Assembly: GCA_966250375.1 (NCBI GenBank)
Contig: CBINHE010000035.1
Location: 1 to 39,616, forward strand
Direction of reading: 5' to 3'
Length of the DNA stretch: 39,616 nt
Source of the DNA: CAMLDH01 sp966250375
Lineage (GTDB): Bacteria; Pseudomonadota; Gammaproteobacteria; Burkholderiales; Burkholderiaceae_D
Position 1 is the first letter of the stretch. Every line of letters starts with the position of its first letter. Positions 1-8,636 of this stretch are shown one piece after another. The notes beneath the pieces are model-generated. The model searched no databases and was not told where the DNA came from. It was given only the letters and a program-made list of their open reading frames with translations. Both the position numbers and the translations under genes were made by a program.

Positions 1-64
1 TGGACGAGCCCGTTTTCACTGCGGGCTTTTTTGTTGACTATGGAAATATCTTTTTGGGCCTGCC
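1..64. repeat. 64-bp terminal repeat, left copy (inverted copy at right end)
   Basis: Bases 1-64 match the reverse complement of 39553-39616 at 63 of 64 positions (mismatch at base 56), and the two sequences diverge right after. The repeat includes an intrinsic terminator and the start of a short open frame. Both copies point inward, so the same repeated unit probably lies outside both ends. A single mismatch argues against a pure assembly overlap. A repeated gene end (an rRNA operon or an IS) or a terminal inverted repeat of a linear replicon are alternatives. Confidence 0.85.
7..32 (+). terminator. Intrinsic terminator
   Basis: AGCCCG (7-12) pairs with CGGGCT (22-27) and is followed by six T residues. 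It would stop transcription entering from the left edge; no gene for it lies in the window. Confidence 0.7.
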
Positions 65-134
65 AAATTACACCTCTCTTCGCAACTACTTTCTGCCCCC
101 ATTATCAGAGGTTTCTAATCTGTCAAAGTAGAAT

Positions 135-224
135 TAAGTAGCCACCCATAAAATATTGTGAAAGAACAGCGCCTTCCCCTTGAAGGGGAAGGGAAACCCA
201 CAATAAATTATGGGCGACTACTTA
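135..224. repeat. 90-bp palindromic (MITE- or REP-like) element
   Basis: The outer arms 135-160 and 199-224 are complementary with about four mismatches. The core has a perfect 8-bp hairpin, CCTTCCCC (172-179) with GGGGAAGG (185-192). The whole unit can fold as one long cruciform. The histidine kinase stop codon (218-220, TAG on the minus strand) lies inside the right arm, so the element may supply the end of that gene or act as its terminator. No second copy was noticed in the window. Confidence 0.6.
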
Positions 225-2038
225 GCTTGAAGCGATTGAGATAAATTCTCTAAAACATTCAATAAGATTTCGTCGTCGACAGGTTTTGATAAGGTTTTAT
301 CAAAAAGATAAGCCCTAGGATCTTTCCTGAGTTCAAGCGTATAAGCGGTCATTGCTATTAACGCTGGACAGGGATGCAGTTTCTTTCTGCATTCCTGAGC
401 TAGTTCGAAACCATCAACAATCGGCATTTGAATATCAGTGATAATTGCAAAATAGGGGGCTTCAAGTGCCATCTTTAATGCTTCTTCACCATTTTGTGCT
501 TGACTGGCGGGATATCCCATTTCTTCTACCACTGCTGATAACACAGTAGCAATCGATTGATCATCATCGACGACAAGTATGCGACCTCCAACAGTCGATG
601 ACTGATTAACTATAACGCTGGGAGATTGTTCTTGATGCTGTAAGTTAGAAATTGAGGAATGAACATATTTCACAGGCAGCACTATTGTAAATGTGCTGCC
701 TTTTCCTACTTCTGATTCGAGAGATATTTGTCCATGTACAGCGCGAACAATGTTTGACACGATTGCTAATCCTAGACCCATGCCTTTTGTATCCATGGAA
801 ACACGAACAAAGGGTTGAAATATTCGGTCTCGATCTTTTGCTGCAATCCCTCTCCCAGTATCTTGTACATCTATTTGTAGCAAGCCTTCGTCCACAGATT
901 GATTTGTCACATTTATAATTAATTTAACGGTTCCGTCAATTGTGTACCGCAACGCGTTGGTGAGTAGATTTCCGACGCATTGCGTCAATCTTGTCTCATC
1001 AAACGTAATGTCCGGTAGATTACTAGGGACATCAACAAAAAACTTGAGCCCTTTCCGTTCTGCCTCAACGTGGAAACGAGATGATATCTTTTCAACCCAT
1101 TCTGTTAAATGAACAGTTGCCGGGAGGAGACTCAGTTCTTCATTACGTGCTAGTCCCACTAGATCATTTACTAGTCGCGCGAGTTGTCCGGATGAATCTC
1201 GAATTATGTTTACATAATTAACGTTTTCACCATACGCAATTGTGCGCCTTAGTAAATTAGCAGAACTAACTATCGCTTGTAGTGGGCTACGTAATTCATG
1301 ACCTACTGTAGCAAGTAAATATTCAAGTCGCTCGAATCTTGCGCGCTCTGCGGCCACCCATGCGCCGCTAGCCCAATAGACACTGCCTAATGCAATTGCA
1401 CCAAATATATAAAGCAATACAGCAATATTAAATGTATTGTTGGCGAGTTTTCGACTGGACATGATTGCGTTGATCATGTCGTCACGTGACTGCAATTCTT
1501 TATCAATCGCCTCAATTGTCACTTTGCGTAGGGCCAGGGAAGCTTCCCTTCCTGCTTCTACAACGTTTTGATCAAGTTTTCGTTCTCCTGTAGTTGCAGC
1601 AGTGTTAGCCCACTTGGTAGCCAGTTCTAAATAGTGATTAATTGGTTGCTTAGCTGATTGAAATAACGGAAGCTGATTTACACGTTGCCCAGCTACCGAA
1701 GACGGATCGAAGGTCTCTAACAATCCGCGCATCATTTCGATTCGGTCGAGAAGATGAGAGAGAGGTAGATTCTTGTCGGCTAATACTTCGGAATAAGCCA
1801 AGTTGAGTTCTTTAAGATTTATTGCGTTATCGTATAAATCAATACTGAAACTCGTCGCATTTTCATTAATCCAGCCTTGCACTGGACTTGATGGGCCAAG
1901 ATATTTCACATAGGAAGTAGCGATATATATTGTTCCAATGATTGAGAAAATATATATTAAAAATAAGGTAATGAAAATAAGCCGTAAAGTACGCTTTCGC
2001 CTTTCCGGAGAATGAATCGTTGAATGTTTTCTGTTCAC
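218..2038 (-). CDS. Hybrid sensor histidine kinase with C-terminal receiver domain
   Basis: This 606-aa inner-membrane sensor kinase starts at GTG. Membrane segments at about residues 19-41 and 203-224 frame a periplasmic, mostly helical sensor region of about 160 residues. A HisKA H-box follows with phospho-acceptor His247 in VGHELRSP. The HATPase domain shows an N-box around 355-365, DTGRGI (393-398) and GMGLGLAIV (419-427). The receiver domain (486-600) has the acidic cluster DDD (491-493), acceptor Asp535 and Lys585. The gene lies 62 bp downstream of the secreted molybdopterin-fold gene on the same strand, so the two are probably one operon. The ligand is unknown. The receiver suggests internal phosphotransfer or relay to the regulator at 4480-5379. 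Confidence 0.9.
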   Translation of the reverse strand: MNRKHSTIHSPERRKRTLRLIFITLFLIYIFSIIGTIYIATSYVKYLGPSSPVQGWINENATSFSIDLYDNAINLKELNLAYSEVLADKNLPLSHLLDRIEMMRGLLETFDPSSVAGQRVNQLPLFQSAKQPINHYLELATKWANTAATTGERKLDQNVVEAGREASLALRKVTIEAIDKELQSRDDMINAIMSSRKLANNTFNIAVLLYIFGAIALGSVYWASGAWVAAERARFERLEYLLATVGHELRSPLQAIVSSANLLRRTIAYGENVNYVNIIRDSSGQLARLVNDLVGLARNEELSLLPATVHLTEWVEKISSRFHVEAERKGLKFFVDVPSNLPDITFDETRLTQCVGNLLTNALRYTIDGTVKLIINVTNQSVDEGLLQIDVQDTGRGIAAKDRDRIFQPFVRVSMDTKGMGLGLAIVSNIVRAVHGQISLESEVGKGSTFTIVLPVKYVHSSISNLQHQEQSPSVIVNQSSTVGGRILVVDDDQSIATVLSAVVEEMGYPASQAQNGEEALKMALEAPYFAIITDIQMPIVDGFELAQECRKKLHPCPALIAMTAYTLELRKDPRAYLFDKTLSKPVDDEILLNVLENLSQSLQAK

Positions 2039-2100
2039 TTATACTGTTCGATGAATATCATGGTTAGTACTGTTGCTACGGAAATTCGTTGCTTTAATGC

Positions 2101-2604
2101 TTAATGGACAATAAATCCTTTGACAGCCCACGCAAGTTTGCTTCTTATTGCATTATTATCAAGTTCTGCTTTAAATTGATCAATTGGATAAATAATCCAC
2201 AAAGGTCCTTTCGTAGAAAGCTTTAATCGTTTGCCGTTTTGGGAATGGGCAAGAAGTACGTTCCACTTCGCGAAGTCCGATATGGGAAGTGTAATCGGAT
2301 AGTTATCCCAAGTCTTAACTTCAACTTCTTTTGCGTCTGCACTGACACCCGCAGCTTTTAAAATGTCCAGCATACTGGGTCCAGTAAAATTACTTTCAGC
2401 TGACCATGGAGTTTTGGTGCGTATTGTTCTAGAAGGTAATTTGCTTAATTCTGCAAAAGAGAATACATACGATTTTTTGTCGGCCTGATTTGACTTAGTA
2501 ATATTCCCTGACAAACTTAGAATGGCTTCGTCTCCGGCAAAAGCAGACGGAGTGAAGAATGCTGCAATCCATGCAAAGATGAGTAGAACTTTTGCAATTT
2601 TCAT
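2101..2604 (-). CDS. Secreted oxidoreductase molybdopterin-binding-fold protein
   Basis: This 167-aa protein has an N-terminal signal peptide (hydrophobic stretch about 5-22, cleavage near SAFAG), so it is exported. The mature part resembles small periplasmic members of the oxidoreductase molybdopterin-binding (sulfite-oxidase-like) fold: a Gly-Pro-Ser (GPSMLDIL) turn about 75-82, a VKTWDNYPITLPISD block and a GPLWIIYPID block near the end. No cysteine that could ligate molybdenum is visible, so a binding or sensing role is as likely as catalysis. The start is ATG at 2604 after an AAGGA ribosome site. It directly precedes the hybrid kinase gene, which fits a periplasmic partner of that sensor. 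Confidence 0.7.
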   Translation of the reverse strand: MKIAKVLLIFAWIAAFFTPSAFAGDEAILSLSGNITKSNQADKKSYVFSFAELSKLPSRTIRTKTPWSAESNFTGPSMLDILKAAGVSADAKEVEVKTWDNYPITLPISDFAKWNVLLAHSQNGKRLKLSTKGPLWIIYPIDQFKAELDNNAIRSKLAWAVKGFIVH

Positions 2605-2727
2605 AATTTTTCCTTTTATAAAATTTCGTAATTAATAACTTATTGTTATGAATTATGATTTATAAGATTATCTCAATGTGATAATTTCGTAAACTCATCA
2701 TTTGTGGGTGTGTCAATGGAACTTGCT

Positions 2728-2756
2728 TTGACAGAATGACACGCTTTACTTTATTT
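2728..2756 (+). promoter_or_regulatory. Candidate sigma-70 promoter for the SDR gene
   Basis: A perfect -35 box TTGACA (2728-2733) lies 17 bp from a weak -10 box TTATTT (2751-2756), about 45 bp upstream of the SDR start. The surrounding 2605-2800 stretch is the AT-rich divergent intergenic region. Confidence 0.4.
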
Positions 2757-2800
2757 ACGAACCGTGTTGCCGTAACAATATCTTTTCGCAGGAGAAAAAA

Positions 2801-3577
2801 ATGAATCAACGAGTAGCGCTGGTCACGGGCGCAAGTAAGCGTGTTGGCCGCGCTGTCGCAGAGCGCTTTGCCAAGGCAGAATACGATGTGATTGTGCATT
2901 ACAGTGCATCGGAATCTGATGCTGCTGATGTTGCGGCATCGATTAAGTCGCTCGGTCGCAATGCGGTAACAATGCGAGCCAATCTACAATCGACGGACGA
3001 AATCGCCGCGCTGATGGCACGCGCCTACGCTGAATTCGGCCAACTCGATGTGCTGGTCAATAATGCCGCTATCTTCTTTCCTGACCATCTGAGTGACTTC
3101 TCAGTCAACAATCTAAATCGAGCTTGGGAAGTGAATTGTCGCGCACCGATTTTGCTGACTCAAGCCTTCTACAACGCGGCCAAAGCACGCAGCCAGACCG
3201 GTGTAGTGATCAACATCATTGACCAAAAAGTTCGCGACAACTTCCACCCCGACGACTTCAGCTATACCTGTAGCAAAGTTGCTATCGGAAACATGACCAA
3301 GATGCTCGCTGTATCCGCGCGGAATGTGCTGCGAGTCAATGCAATTTATCCAGGGCTGATGATGCAAAGCGGTGATCAAACACCAGAAGATTTCGAGTAT
3401 GCGAGCAAGCACGCAACCTTGCTAGGATATGTCGCTGGCCCTAACGACGTAGCCGATGCCGTGGTCATGCTCACGCTTCCATCGATCAACGGTGTTGATT
3501 TCGTTATCGATGCCGGCCAGAATCTGTTGCCAGTTTCGCATGACGTGATCTCGCTCTATCGTTCGACGAAGGGCTAG
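2801..3577 (+). CDS. Short-chain dehydrogenase, pteridine reductase (FolM/PTR1)-like
   Basis: This 258-aa SDR has the cofactor motif TGASKRVGR (9-17), in the TGxxxRxG form that prefers NADPH in pteridine reductases, and the NNAA motif (87-90). Its catalytic set reads Asp141, Tyr155 and Lys159 (YTCSK), with Asp in place of the usual Ser, the arrangement known from PTR1 and FolM dihydromonapterin reductases. A cytosolic role in reducing pterins or folate-type substrates is therefore inferred. A good ribosome site (AGGAG) lies 7 bases before the ATG. The glycosyltransferase gene starts 13 bp after the stop, suggesting cotranscription. Confidence 0.8.
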   Translation: MNQRVALVTGASKRVGRAVAERFAKAEYDVIVHYSASESDAADVAASIKSLGRNAVTMRANLQSTDEIAALMARAYAEFGQLDVLVNNAAIFFPDHLSDFSVNNLNRAWEVNCRAPILLTQAFYNAAKARSQTGVVINIIDQKVRDNFHPDDFSYTCSKVAIGNMTKMLAVSARNVLRVNAIYPGLMMQSGDQTPEDFEYASKHATLLGYVAGPNDVADAVVMLTLPSINGVDFVIDAGQNLLPVSHDVISLYRSTKG

Positions 3578-3590
3578 AAAGCGAAATAGC

Positions 3591-4475
3591 ATGTCAGACT
3601 CCATATTTCCCAAGGTATCGATTGTCATCCCCTGCTACCAGGCGCATGAATTCATCGGCGATGCTGTGCGTTGCGCCGTGAGTCAAACCTATCCGAACAT
3701 CGAGGTGGTTGTTGCCCCGGACGATGGTGATGATTATGAATTTCTGCACCGTATCTTTCAGTCGAAGTCGCTTAAAATTCTGCCGCCATTGGCTACTACA
3801 GGGACTGGCCCTGGAGCCACAAGGAATAGGGCTATTAATGTTGCGAGTGGTGACTTCTTTGTCATGCTCGACGCTGACGATCTGGTCCCGCCGAACTACA
3901 TTGAGCGGCTGCTCAGCGTCGCCAGGAACGAGGGTGCCGCTATTGCGCCGACCCTCTATGTGCAATGGGATGGTGAGACAATAGTTCGTGCGTCGGTACC
4001 GAATGCGCCGCGCTTGGATCTATGTGGATTCGGGAAACTGCTCTGCTCAATGCATCCTATGATCCATCGTTCCCTTGAGCCAGGATTTCTCGATGGCTTT
4101 GCCGAGGATGTAATCCGCGACGGTCTAGTGATTGCCAAGCTTGCAGGTATCACTGTCGTAAAGGATACGGCATATCGCCTACGCATTCGTCCGGGGAGTT
4201 CCTGCAATTCAGGAGAGGAATCCGAGCGTGATATTCAACGTATTTACATAAGCCGCCAGAAGCAAATCCTCTTGAGCCCCACCGAGCTCGGTATGCAAGC
4301 CTTGTCGGCTGCCGCGCGTATCGAATTCGCGCAGCTGTTTGCCTTCCGAGCGCATGTAAGCCGCAAGTATTTAGAAAGCGGTGAGGGATGCTACAACACT
4401 TGGGCGACTGGCCAGGAAGACACGTTGTGGCACGCTTTTCGATCCGGCCATGCCCTCACACCGTTAGAAATTTGA
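3591..4475 (+). CDS. Family 2 glycosyltransferase
   Basis: This 294-aa protein begins with the GT-A fold signature VSIVIPCYQ (9-17), followed by TYPNIEVVVAPD and GPGATRNRAI. The nucleotide-sugar and metal binding DxD motif is DADD (94-97). There is no membrane segment, so it is a cytosolic or peripheral transferase. Donor and acceptor cannot be read from the sequence. It follows the SDR gene closely on the same strand and ends 4 bp before the convergent response-regulator gene. Confidence 0.8.
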   Translation: MSDSIFPKVSIVIPCYQAHEFIGDAVRCAVSQTYPNIEVVVAPDDGDDYEFLHRIFQSKSLKILPPLATTGTGPGATRNRAINVASGDFFVMLDADDLVPPNYIERLLSVARNEGAAIAPTLYVQWDGETIVRASVPNAPRLDLCGFGKLLCSMHPMIHRSLEPGFLDGFAEDVIRDGLVIAKLAGITVVKDTAYRLRIRPGSSCNSGEESERDIQRIYISRQKQILLSPTELGMQALSAAARIEFAQLFAFRAHVSRKYLESGEGCYNTWATGQEDTLWHAFRSGHALTPLEI

Positions 4476-4479
4476 CGCT

Positions 4480-5379
4480 CTACTTACGGATCGCCTGAGA
4501 TATTTGTGCAGCGAGGATGATCTCGTCTACTGGCTTAATCACGAAGTTTACACCTGTATTCTCAATAGCCCTTGCAATTTCATGACGAGATGCCTCTTTT
4601 TCCCCTGTGACTATGAAAATAGGGGCATTCGATAAATCCCTTAGCTTACGAACCAATTCTTCGCCGTTAATGTCTGGAAGACGCCAATCAATAATTAATG
4701 CAGCATAATTTTTGACTTGTGTTTTAAGAACAGCGCTCCCTTCCGGAAAAGGAATAGCATTGAAATAGGGCTCTAATTGCTTGCAAAGAGTAGTAAGCGT
4801 GCCCGGATCATCGTCAACAACGGCGATTCGCGGTCGAATGTCTGAAAAACGAATATCGCCTATAGGCCTACTTCCTTCTGGCGGAATAGTTCCTGGTTTA
4901 ACGGGAAGTAATCGCCAATTCTTATCATGCCCTTTAATAGCAACTAGGCTTGAATGAATAGAAGAAGGAGCCAATGCCACTGAGCATGGAATAAGAACCC
5001 CAGAAATCTCTATTTGACATTCAATCCTATCTTTCTCCTCTAAGACGTCCAGTTTTTGAGCGCCCCTTAACCGGTCCAAAATATCATCAATTGATATTCC
5101 TAGTGTTCTTAGCTGCATCAATGACGACAGAGTTGGAACAGCCTTGCCGCTTACAATTCGATAAATTTGTGGTTTCGACAAGTGAAGGATTTTCATTAAC
5201 TCGAGGACCCGTTCAGGTGCGGGAGGGAAGCAGATTCGGTCCAGCTCCTCTTTTAATGCCACAGAAAATGCATTTGTTAATGCTAGGTTATCGTCCGTTG
5301 CATCTGGATCCATCGGTATGTTCTCTAAAGAATTGGGCAACATAGCCACGTTGTTTCCATTTCCATTCTCATAATTCAT
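4480..5379 (-). CDS. Response regulator with N-terminal HTH (BetR-like layout)
   Basis: This 299-aa protein has an N-terminal helix-turn-helix region (about 56-104, including LHLSKPQIYRIVSGKAVP) that looks like an XRE or BetR-type DNA-binding domain, a central all-beta linker, and a C-terminal receiver domain (184-297). The receiver shows VVDDD (187-191), phospho-acceptor Asp231 in IIDWRLPD and Lys282 in IKPVD. The order DNA-binding then receiver is the reverse of the OmpR and NarL families. The ATG at 5379 is preferred over an upstream TTG at 5409. It may be the output partner of the hybrid kinase at 218-2038, though the SDR and glycosyltransferase genes separate them. Confidence 0.75.
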   Translation of the reverse strand: MNYENGNGNNVAMLPNSLENIPMDPDATDDNLALTNAFSVALKEELDRICFPPAPERVLELMKILHLSKPQIYRIVSGKAVPTLSSLMQLRTLGISIDDILDRLRGAQKLDVLEEKDRIECQIEISGVLIPCSVALAPSSIHSSLVAIKGHDKNWRLLPVKPGTIPPEGSRPIGDIRFSDIRPRIAVVDDDPGTLTTLCKQLEPYFNAIPFPEGSAVLKTQVKNYAALIIDWRLPDINGEELVRKLRDLSNAPIFIVTGEKEASRHEIARAIENTGVNFVIKPVDEIILAAQISQAIRK

Positions 5380-5865
5380 AGTAAATATCCGAGCTGAATG
5401 ATAAGGCAATTCTCTCTATGCGAGATGACAAAACAATCTTAATTTTAATAATTTAATAGCTTTGGCCTTGGTCAGGTACCTTTTTTGATAAATACTGGTA
5501 CTTATGCTCAAAATAAAATTCTCTCAATAAGAAATTTACGTTTGCAGAGAAATTAACAAAATGATATTATTATCTCCATTGGATATTTTCCAATACCATA
5601 TTTTCATTTTATGATTTATGAGGGTAAATAATTCTCATTTCGAGATTAATTTATGGCTAATATTTAACGAATTTTGAAAATACTGAGCTCTTTTTGGGGA
5701 GTGAATGACTATTCTTCCAGAGGCCTTCATCCCTGTCAAAAGCTCAGGCTAGTTACCGGATTTCAAAAAACTGAAATATCTGTATCAAATTGCATCGAAA
5801 GTACGACTGCACCATTGGAGCGGATGTCCGAGAGTGAAGCACTGACGCGCTGAAGGAATAAGACA
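5380..5865. other. AT-rich divergent intergenic region
   Basis: This stretch of nearly 500 bp separates the divergent regulator and parB genes and holds no convincing ORF. It is very AT-rich around 5440-5660. It contains a small inverted repeat, ATTGGA/TCCAAT near 5577-5594, that could be an operator. It marks the change from the AT-richer left part to the element replication module. No att site was recognised. Confidence 0.4.
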
Positions 5866-7542
5866 ATGCTTATAAACAACGAAATGCCCGGAACCATGGT
5901 AGTCGCAGAAAAATCGCAAAATATTGATAACAAAGAATCCTTGACGCCGGCTACAGCTACCCTTGACGCACGCACACGAGTTGCCACCGAAAAACTCAAC
6001 ATTATTGATCCAGGGAATGCAGCCAAAGGCACGAAGCAAGACAGCGATTTCGACGGATCAATCATGGTGCTGCCAGTGATGGCTGTCATTTTCTATGACA
6101 AGAATCCTCGACAAACGGTTAATCCAAAATTCCAAGAAATCAAGGCAGGGATTAAAGAGCGCGGCAAGTTGCCCGGCTCTTTGGCGGTAACGAAACGTCC
6201 TGGCTCACAGCAATACATGCTGTACATGGGTGGCAATACACGTCTTCTCGCGGTGCAAGAACTCTGGCAAGAGACACGCGATTCTGCATTTCAGGAAATC
6301 AACGTGATCTATTGCGAATGGGTATCTGAATCTGATGTCATCAGTGCGCACCTGATCGAAAATGAAGCGAGAGCGGACACGACTTTCTGGGACAAGGCAA
6401 AAGGTCTTATTGCTTTGAAAAGAGAGCTGGAAGCAGAAACCGGCGAATCTCTGTCTTCCAGAGCACTTGAAGTCCATTTGAAAAAGCTCGGCATGAGCGT
6501 TGGCAACACGATGATTCAAAACTATCTGTTCGCAACAGATTCGCTTGCGCCAATTGGCCCTCTACTACGTAGAGAAGACATGAGGCTCCTGAAGCCACGA
6601 ATTAGCGCGCATAAGCAAGTCGCACAACAACTTCAGCTTATGCCTGACCTTTATTCTCGTCTTCTCGAATCGACCTTGGAAAAATATGCTGCAGATCTGG
6701 TTCAAGATGCCGCGATCGATGCCACTGCATTGTGCAACATACTCGATGAACAATTAGCAAAATCAATTAATGCATCCGCCAACGAACTACGTCTGATGAT
6801 GAGTGCGCTGGCGATAGACCCGACATTGTCCAACGAGGCATTGCGCCAAACTGGAAGAACTGCGCCAGAAGCGGGATCAAATCACGTCTCACGCTCAACT
6901 CCGCGCCAATCAGCAACTCGCAAGCAGGCCAATGCCGCCTTGATTCCCGATGTGGTGAGTACTGCACCAAGCGCACCCGGTCCTTCTGCCACAACGCGGC
7001 CCATCCTCTGTGAAGATCCGTCCTTTTCTGTTCAGCCACATCCTCCCGAAAATCTGGAGCGCCACGTGCGTGAGCTTGTCACCCGATTATGTAACGTTGC
7101 GCATGTTAATGAGTGCCTCCGTTGTTTCCAAAACGATTTGCCGCTTGGCTTTTATATGGAACTGCCGGGAGAGTTGATTGATGCAGCAGAAGTACCTGAC
7201 ATTCATATCCGCCGCGCGACTTGGCAATTGTTAGCCACGCTCACAGGGCAATTTGACCAGCGCATCGCCAACCGCCTACCGATCGAGTCCCGTTGGCGGC
7301 AAGTGATGCAACTCGACACGCTAAATGAGAAATCATTTGAAAGCGAATATACATTTCTAGTGCAGGGCATTTGTTCTGAAGCTGGCGCCCCAGGAACGTC
7401 GGCTGAGGACATTAGTTATTTTTTTTGGCATTCCGAGACGAGCGCGTTGTTCAGAGATTTGTTGGATCTGGCACATGCCTGGCGCAAAGTTGAACCAGGG
7501 CGGTTTAATTTACAGACCATCGATTTCAATTTTGCATCTTAA
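5866..7542 (+). CDS. ParB family protein of integrative conjugative element type
   Basis: This 558-aa protein has a ParB/Srx-type N-terminal domain: a DKNPRQ motif near 79-84, a GGNTRL motif near 122-127 (the ParB box II GxxR region), and the YCEWVSESD and AHLIENEARADTTFWDKA region, which reads like box III leading into the DNA-binding helices. Its length and long C-terminal extension match the PFGI-1-class ICE ParB family rather than chromosomal ParB (about 290 aa). A role in partition or maintenance of the element is inferred. The start follows an AAGGA site. No parA lies in the window. It heads a plus-strand run with DUF2857, rep-like genes, TIGR03761, DUF3158 and ssb. Confidence 0.85.
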   Translation: MLINNEMPGTMVVAEKSQNIDNKESLTPATATLDARTRVATEKLNIIDPGNAAKGTKQDSDFDGSIMVLPVMAVIFYDKNPRQTVNPKFQEIKAGIKERGKLPGSLAVTKRPGSQQYMLYMGGNTRLLAVQELWQETRDSAFQEINVIYCEWVSESDVISAHLIENEARADTTFWDKAKGLIALKRELEAETGESLSSRALEVHLKKLGMSVGNTMIQNYLFATDSLAPIGPLLRREDMRLLKPRISAHKQVAQQLQLMPDLYSRLLESTLEKYAADLVQDAAIDATALCNILDEQLAKSINASANELRLMMSALAIDPTLSNEALRQTGRTAPEAGSNHVSRSTPRQSATRKQANAALIPDVVSTAPSAPGPSATTRPILCEDPSFSVQPHPPENLERHVRELVTRLCNVAHVNECLRCFQNDLPLGFYMELPGELIDAAEVPDIHIRRATWQLLATLTGQFDQRIANRLPIESRWRQVMQLDTLNEKSFESEYTFLVQGICSEAGAPGTSAEDISYFFWHSETSALFRDLLDLAHAWRKVEPGRFNLQTIDFNFAS

Positions 7543-7560
7543 CTTGGGAAGATCAAACCG

Positions 7561-8187
7561 ATGATTGCAATTACCGATAATCACACCAAACGCCTAGTTC
7601 TAGAAGATTTGCTTCTACGCATGGAGACCGGTGAAGTCAATGCCTTGTTGGAAGCAGGCGTATCGCCAGAATTACTGGACGCGTTGCGCAACCGCACAAT
7701 CCGTGATTTGATCGGCGTTTCACAAATGACAGATGCCAACGTTTACATGCATGTCGATGCATCTAGCTTTCTATCCTGCTTCCAACGTTACGATGCCATG
7801 AAGCGCAGCAGGCAATTGCAGGAATATTTTGTGATGCAAGGCGCGACTCCGGACCTACTTCAATCCTTATTTAAACTTGCGCCAAGTCAAATCCGCACTT
7901 TGCGTGCAACGTTACGTCTTGGCAACCCTATTGCAGGCAGGCCAGCCATGCCCAACACAAATGAACGCGACGAAATCCATCGGGCATGGGTAGAAATTGG
8001 CACACAGGAAAAAGATATTCGCGAACAATATTACGCATTGCACCAGCGATTTTCGCACCATTCAATGGCTTGTCTATGGGCGACCATAAATGAATTCACG
8101 CGTCTCGCGTGCAAACCTGCGACGCGTGCTGTAACGCGCACACCGCACATCCCTGAAACTGGTTCTGAATCTGGGAAAAGATCATGA
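7561..8187 (+). CDS. DUF2857 domain protein
   Basis: This 208-aa protein resembles the ICE-associated DUF2857 family, whose members follow parB in PFGI-1-like elements. Visible features are the LLLRMETGEVNALLEAGVSP opening, the FLSCFQRYDAMKR block, and the QEYFVMQGATPDLLQSLFKL segment. It is predicted to be helical and cytosolic with no membrane segment. Its function is unknown; a role in replication or its control is inferred from context only. It starts 18 bp after parB and its stop overlaps the next start by 4 bp (ATGA), so translation is probably coupled. Confidence 0.75.
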   Translation: MIAITDNHTKRLVLEDLLLRMETGEVNALLEAGVSPELLDALRNRTIRDLIGVSQMTDANVYMHVDASSFLSCFQRYDAMKRSRQLQEYFVMQGATPDLLQSLFKLAPSQIRTLRATLRLGNPIAGRPAMPNTNERDEIHRAWVEIGTQEKDIREQYYALHQRFSHHSMACLWATINEFTRLACKPATRAVTRTPHIPETGSESGKRS

Positions 8188-8636
8188 ATTCATCGGAATC
8201 ACTTCAGCAGACTACCTGCCTGCACCCGGCGCTCTTATTGGATATTCTGGGTCAGCCGCCAATTTCGTTTCATCGCTGTTATGTCCAGATTACAAACAGC
8301 GTCACTGCAGCGCTTTGGCTCTCCTATGCTGTCTATCATGTGATAGAGCACGGTGAAGAATTCGCAAGTGCCGAAGGCACGGATGGTTGGTTTTCTAAAT
8401 CACAGCTGCAATGGGAACACGAAACCGGGCTCACACGCCGCGAGCAGGAAGCCGCCAGAAAAAATCTCGCCTTACTAGGGTTGCTGCAGGAAAAACAGCC
8501 TGGTCTGAATCAGCCCCTGCAATTTCGCATCGACATGGATCTGCTGATGCAATTGCTCGATACCCAAGCCCAAGCTAACGCGTTAGGCGGCATGACTCCA
8601 AATGCTGGGCCGTTCCCCCCTGCATTTGGTTGGTAA
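8184..8636 (+). CDS. Winged-helix, replisome-organiser-like protein (short)
   Basis: This 150-aa protein opens its folded part with LDILGQPPISFHRCYVQITN, then SVTAALWLSYAVYHVIE. It continues with a DGWFSKSQLQWEHETGLTRREQEAARKNL block that reads as a helix-turn-helix, and ends with a short wing. The same layout recurs twice in the next protein. It resembles the DNA-binding domain of phage and plasmid replisome organisers, which bind origin DNA, but no catalytic site is present. It overlaps DUF2857 upstream by 4 bp and the next open frame by 7 bp. The function is inferred. Confidence 0.6.
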   Translation: MNSSESLQQTTCLHPALLLDILGQPPISFHRCYVQITNSVTAALWLSYAVYHVIEHGEEFASAEGTDGWFSKSQLQWEHETGLTRREQEAARKNLALLGLLQEKQPGLNQPLQFRIDMDLLMQLLDTQAQANALGGMTPNAGPFPPAFGW

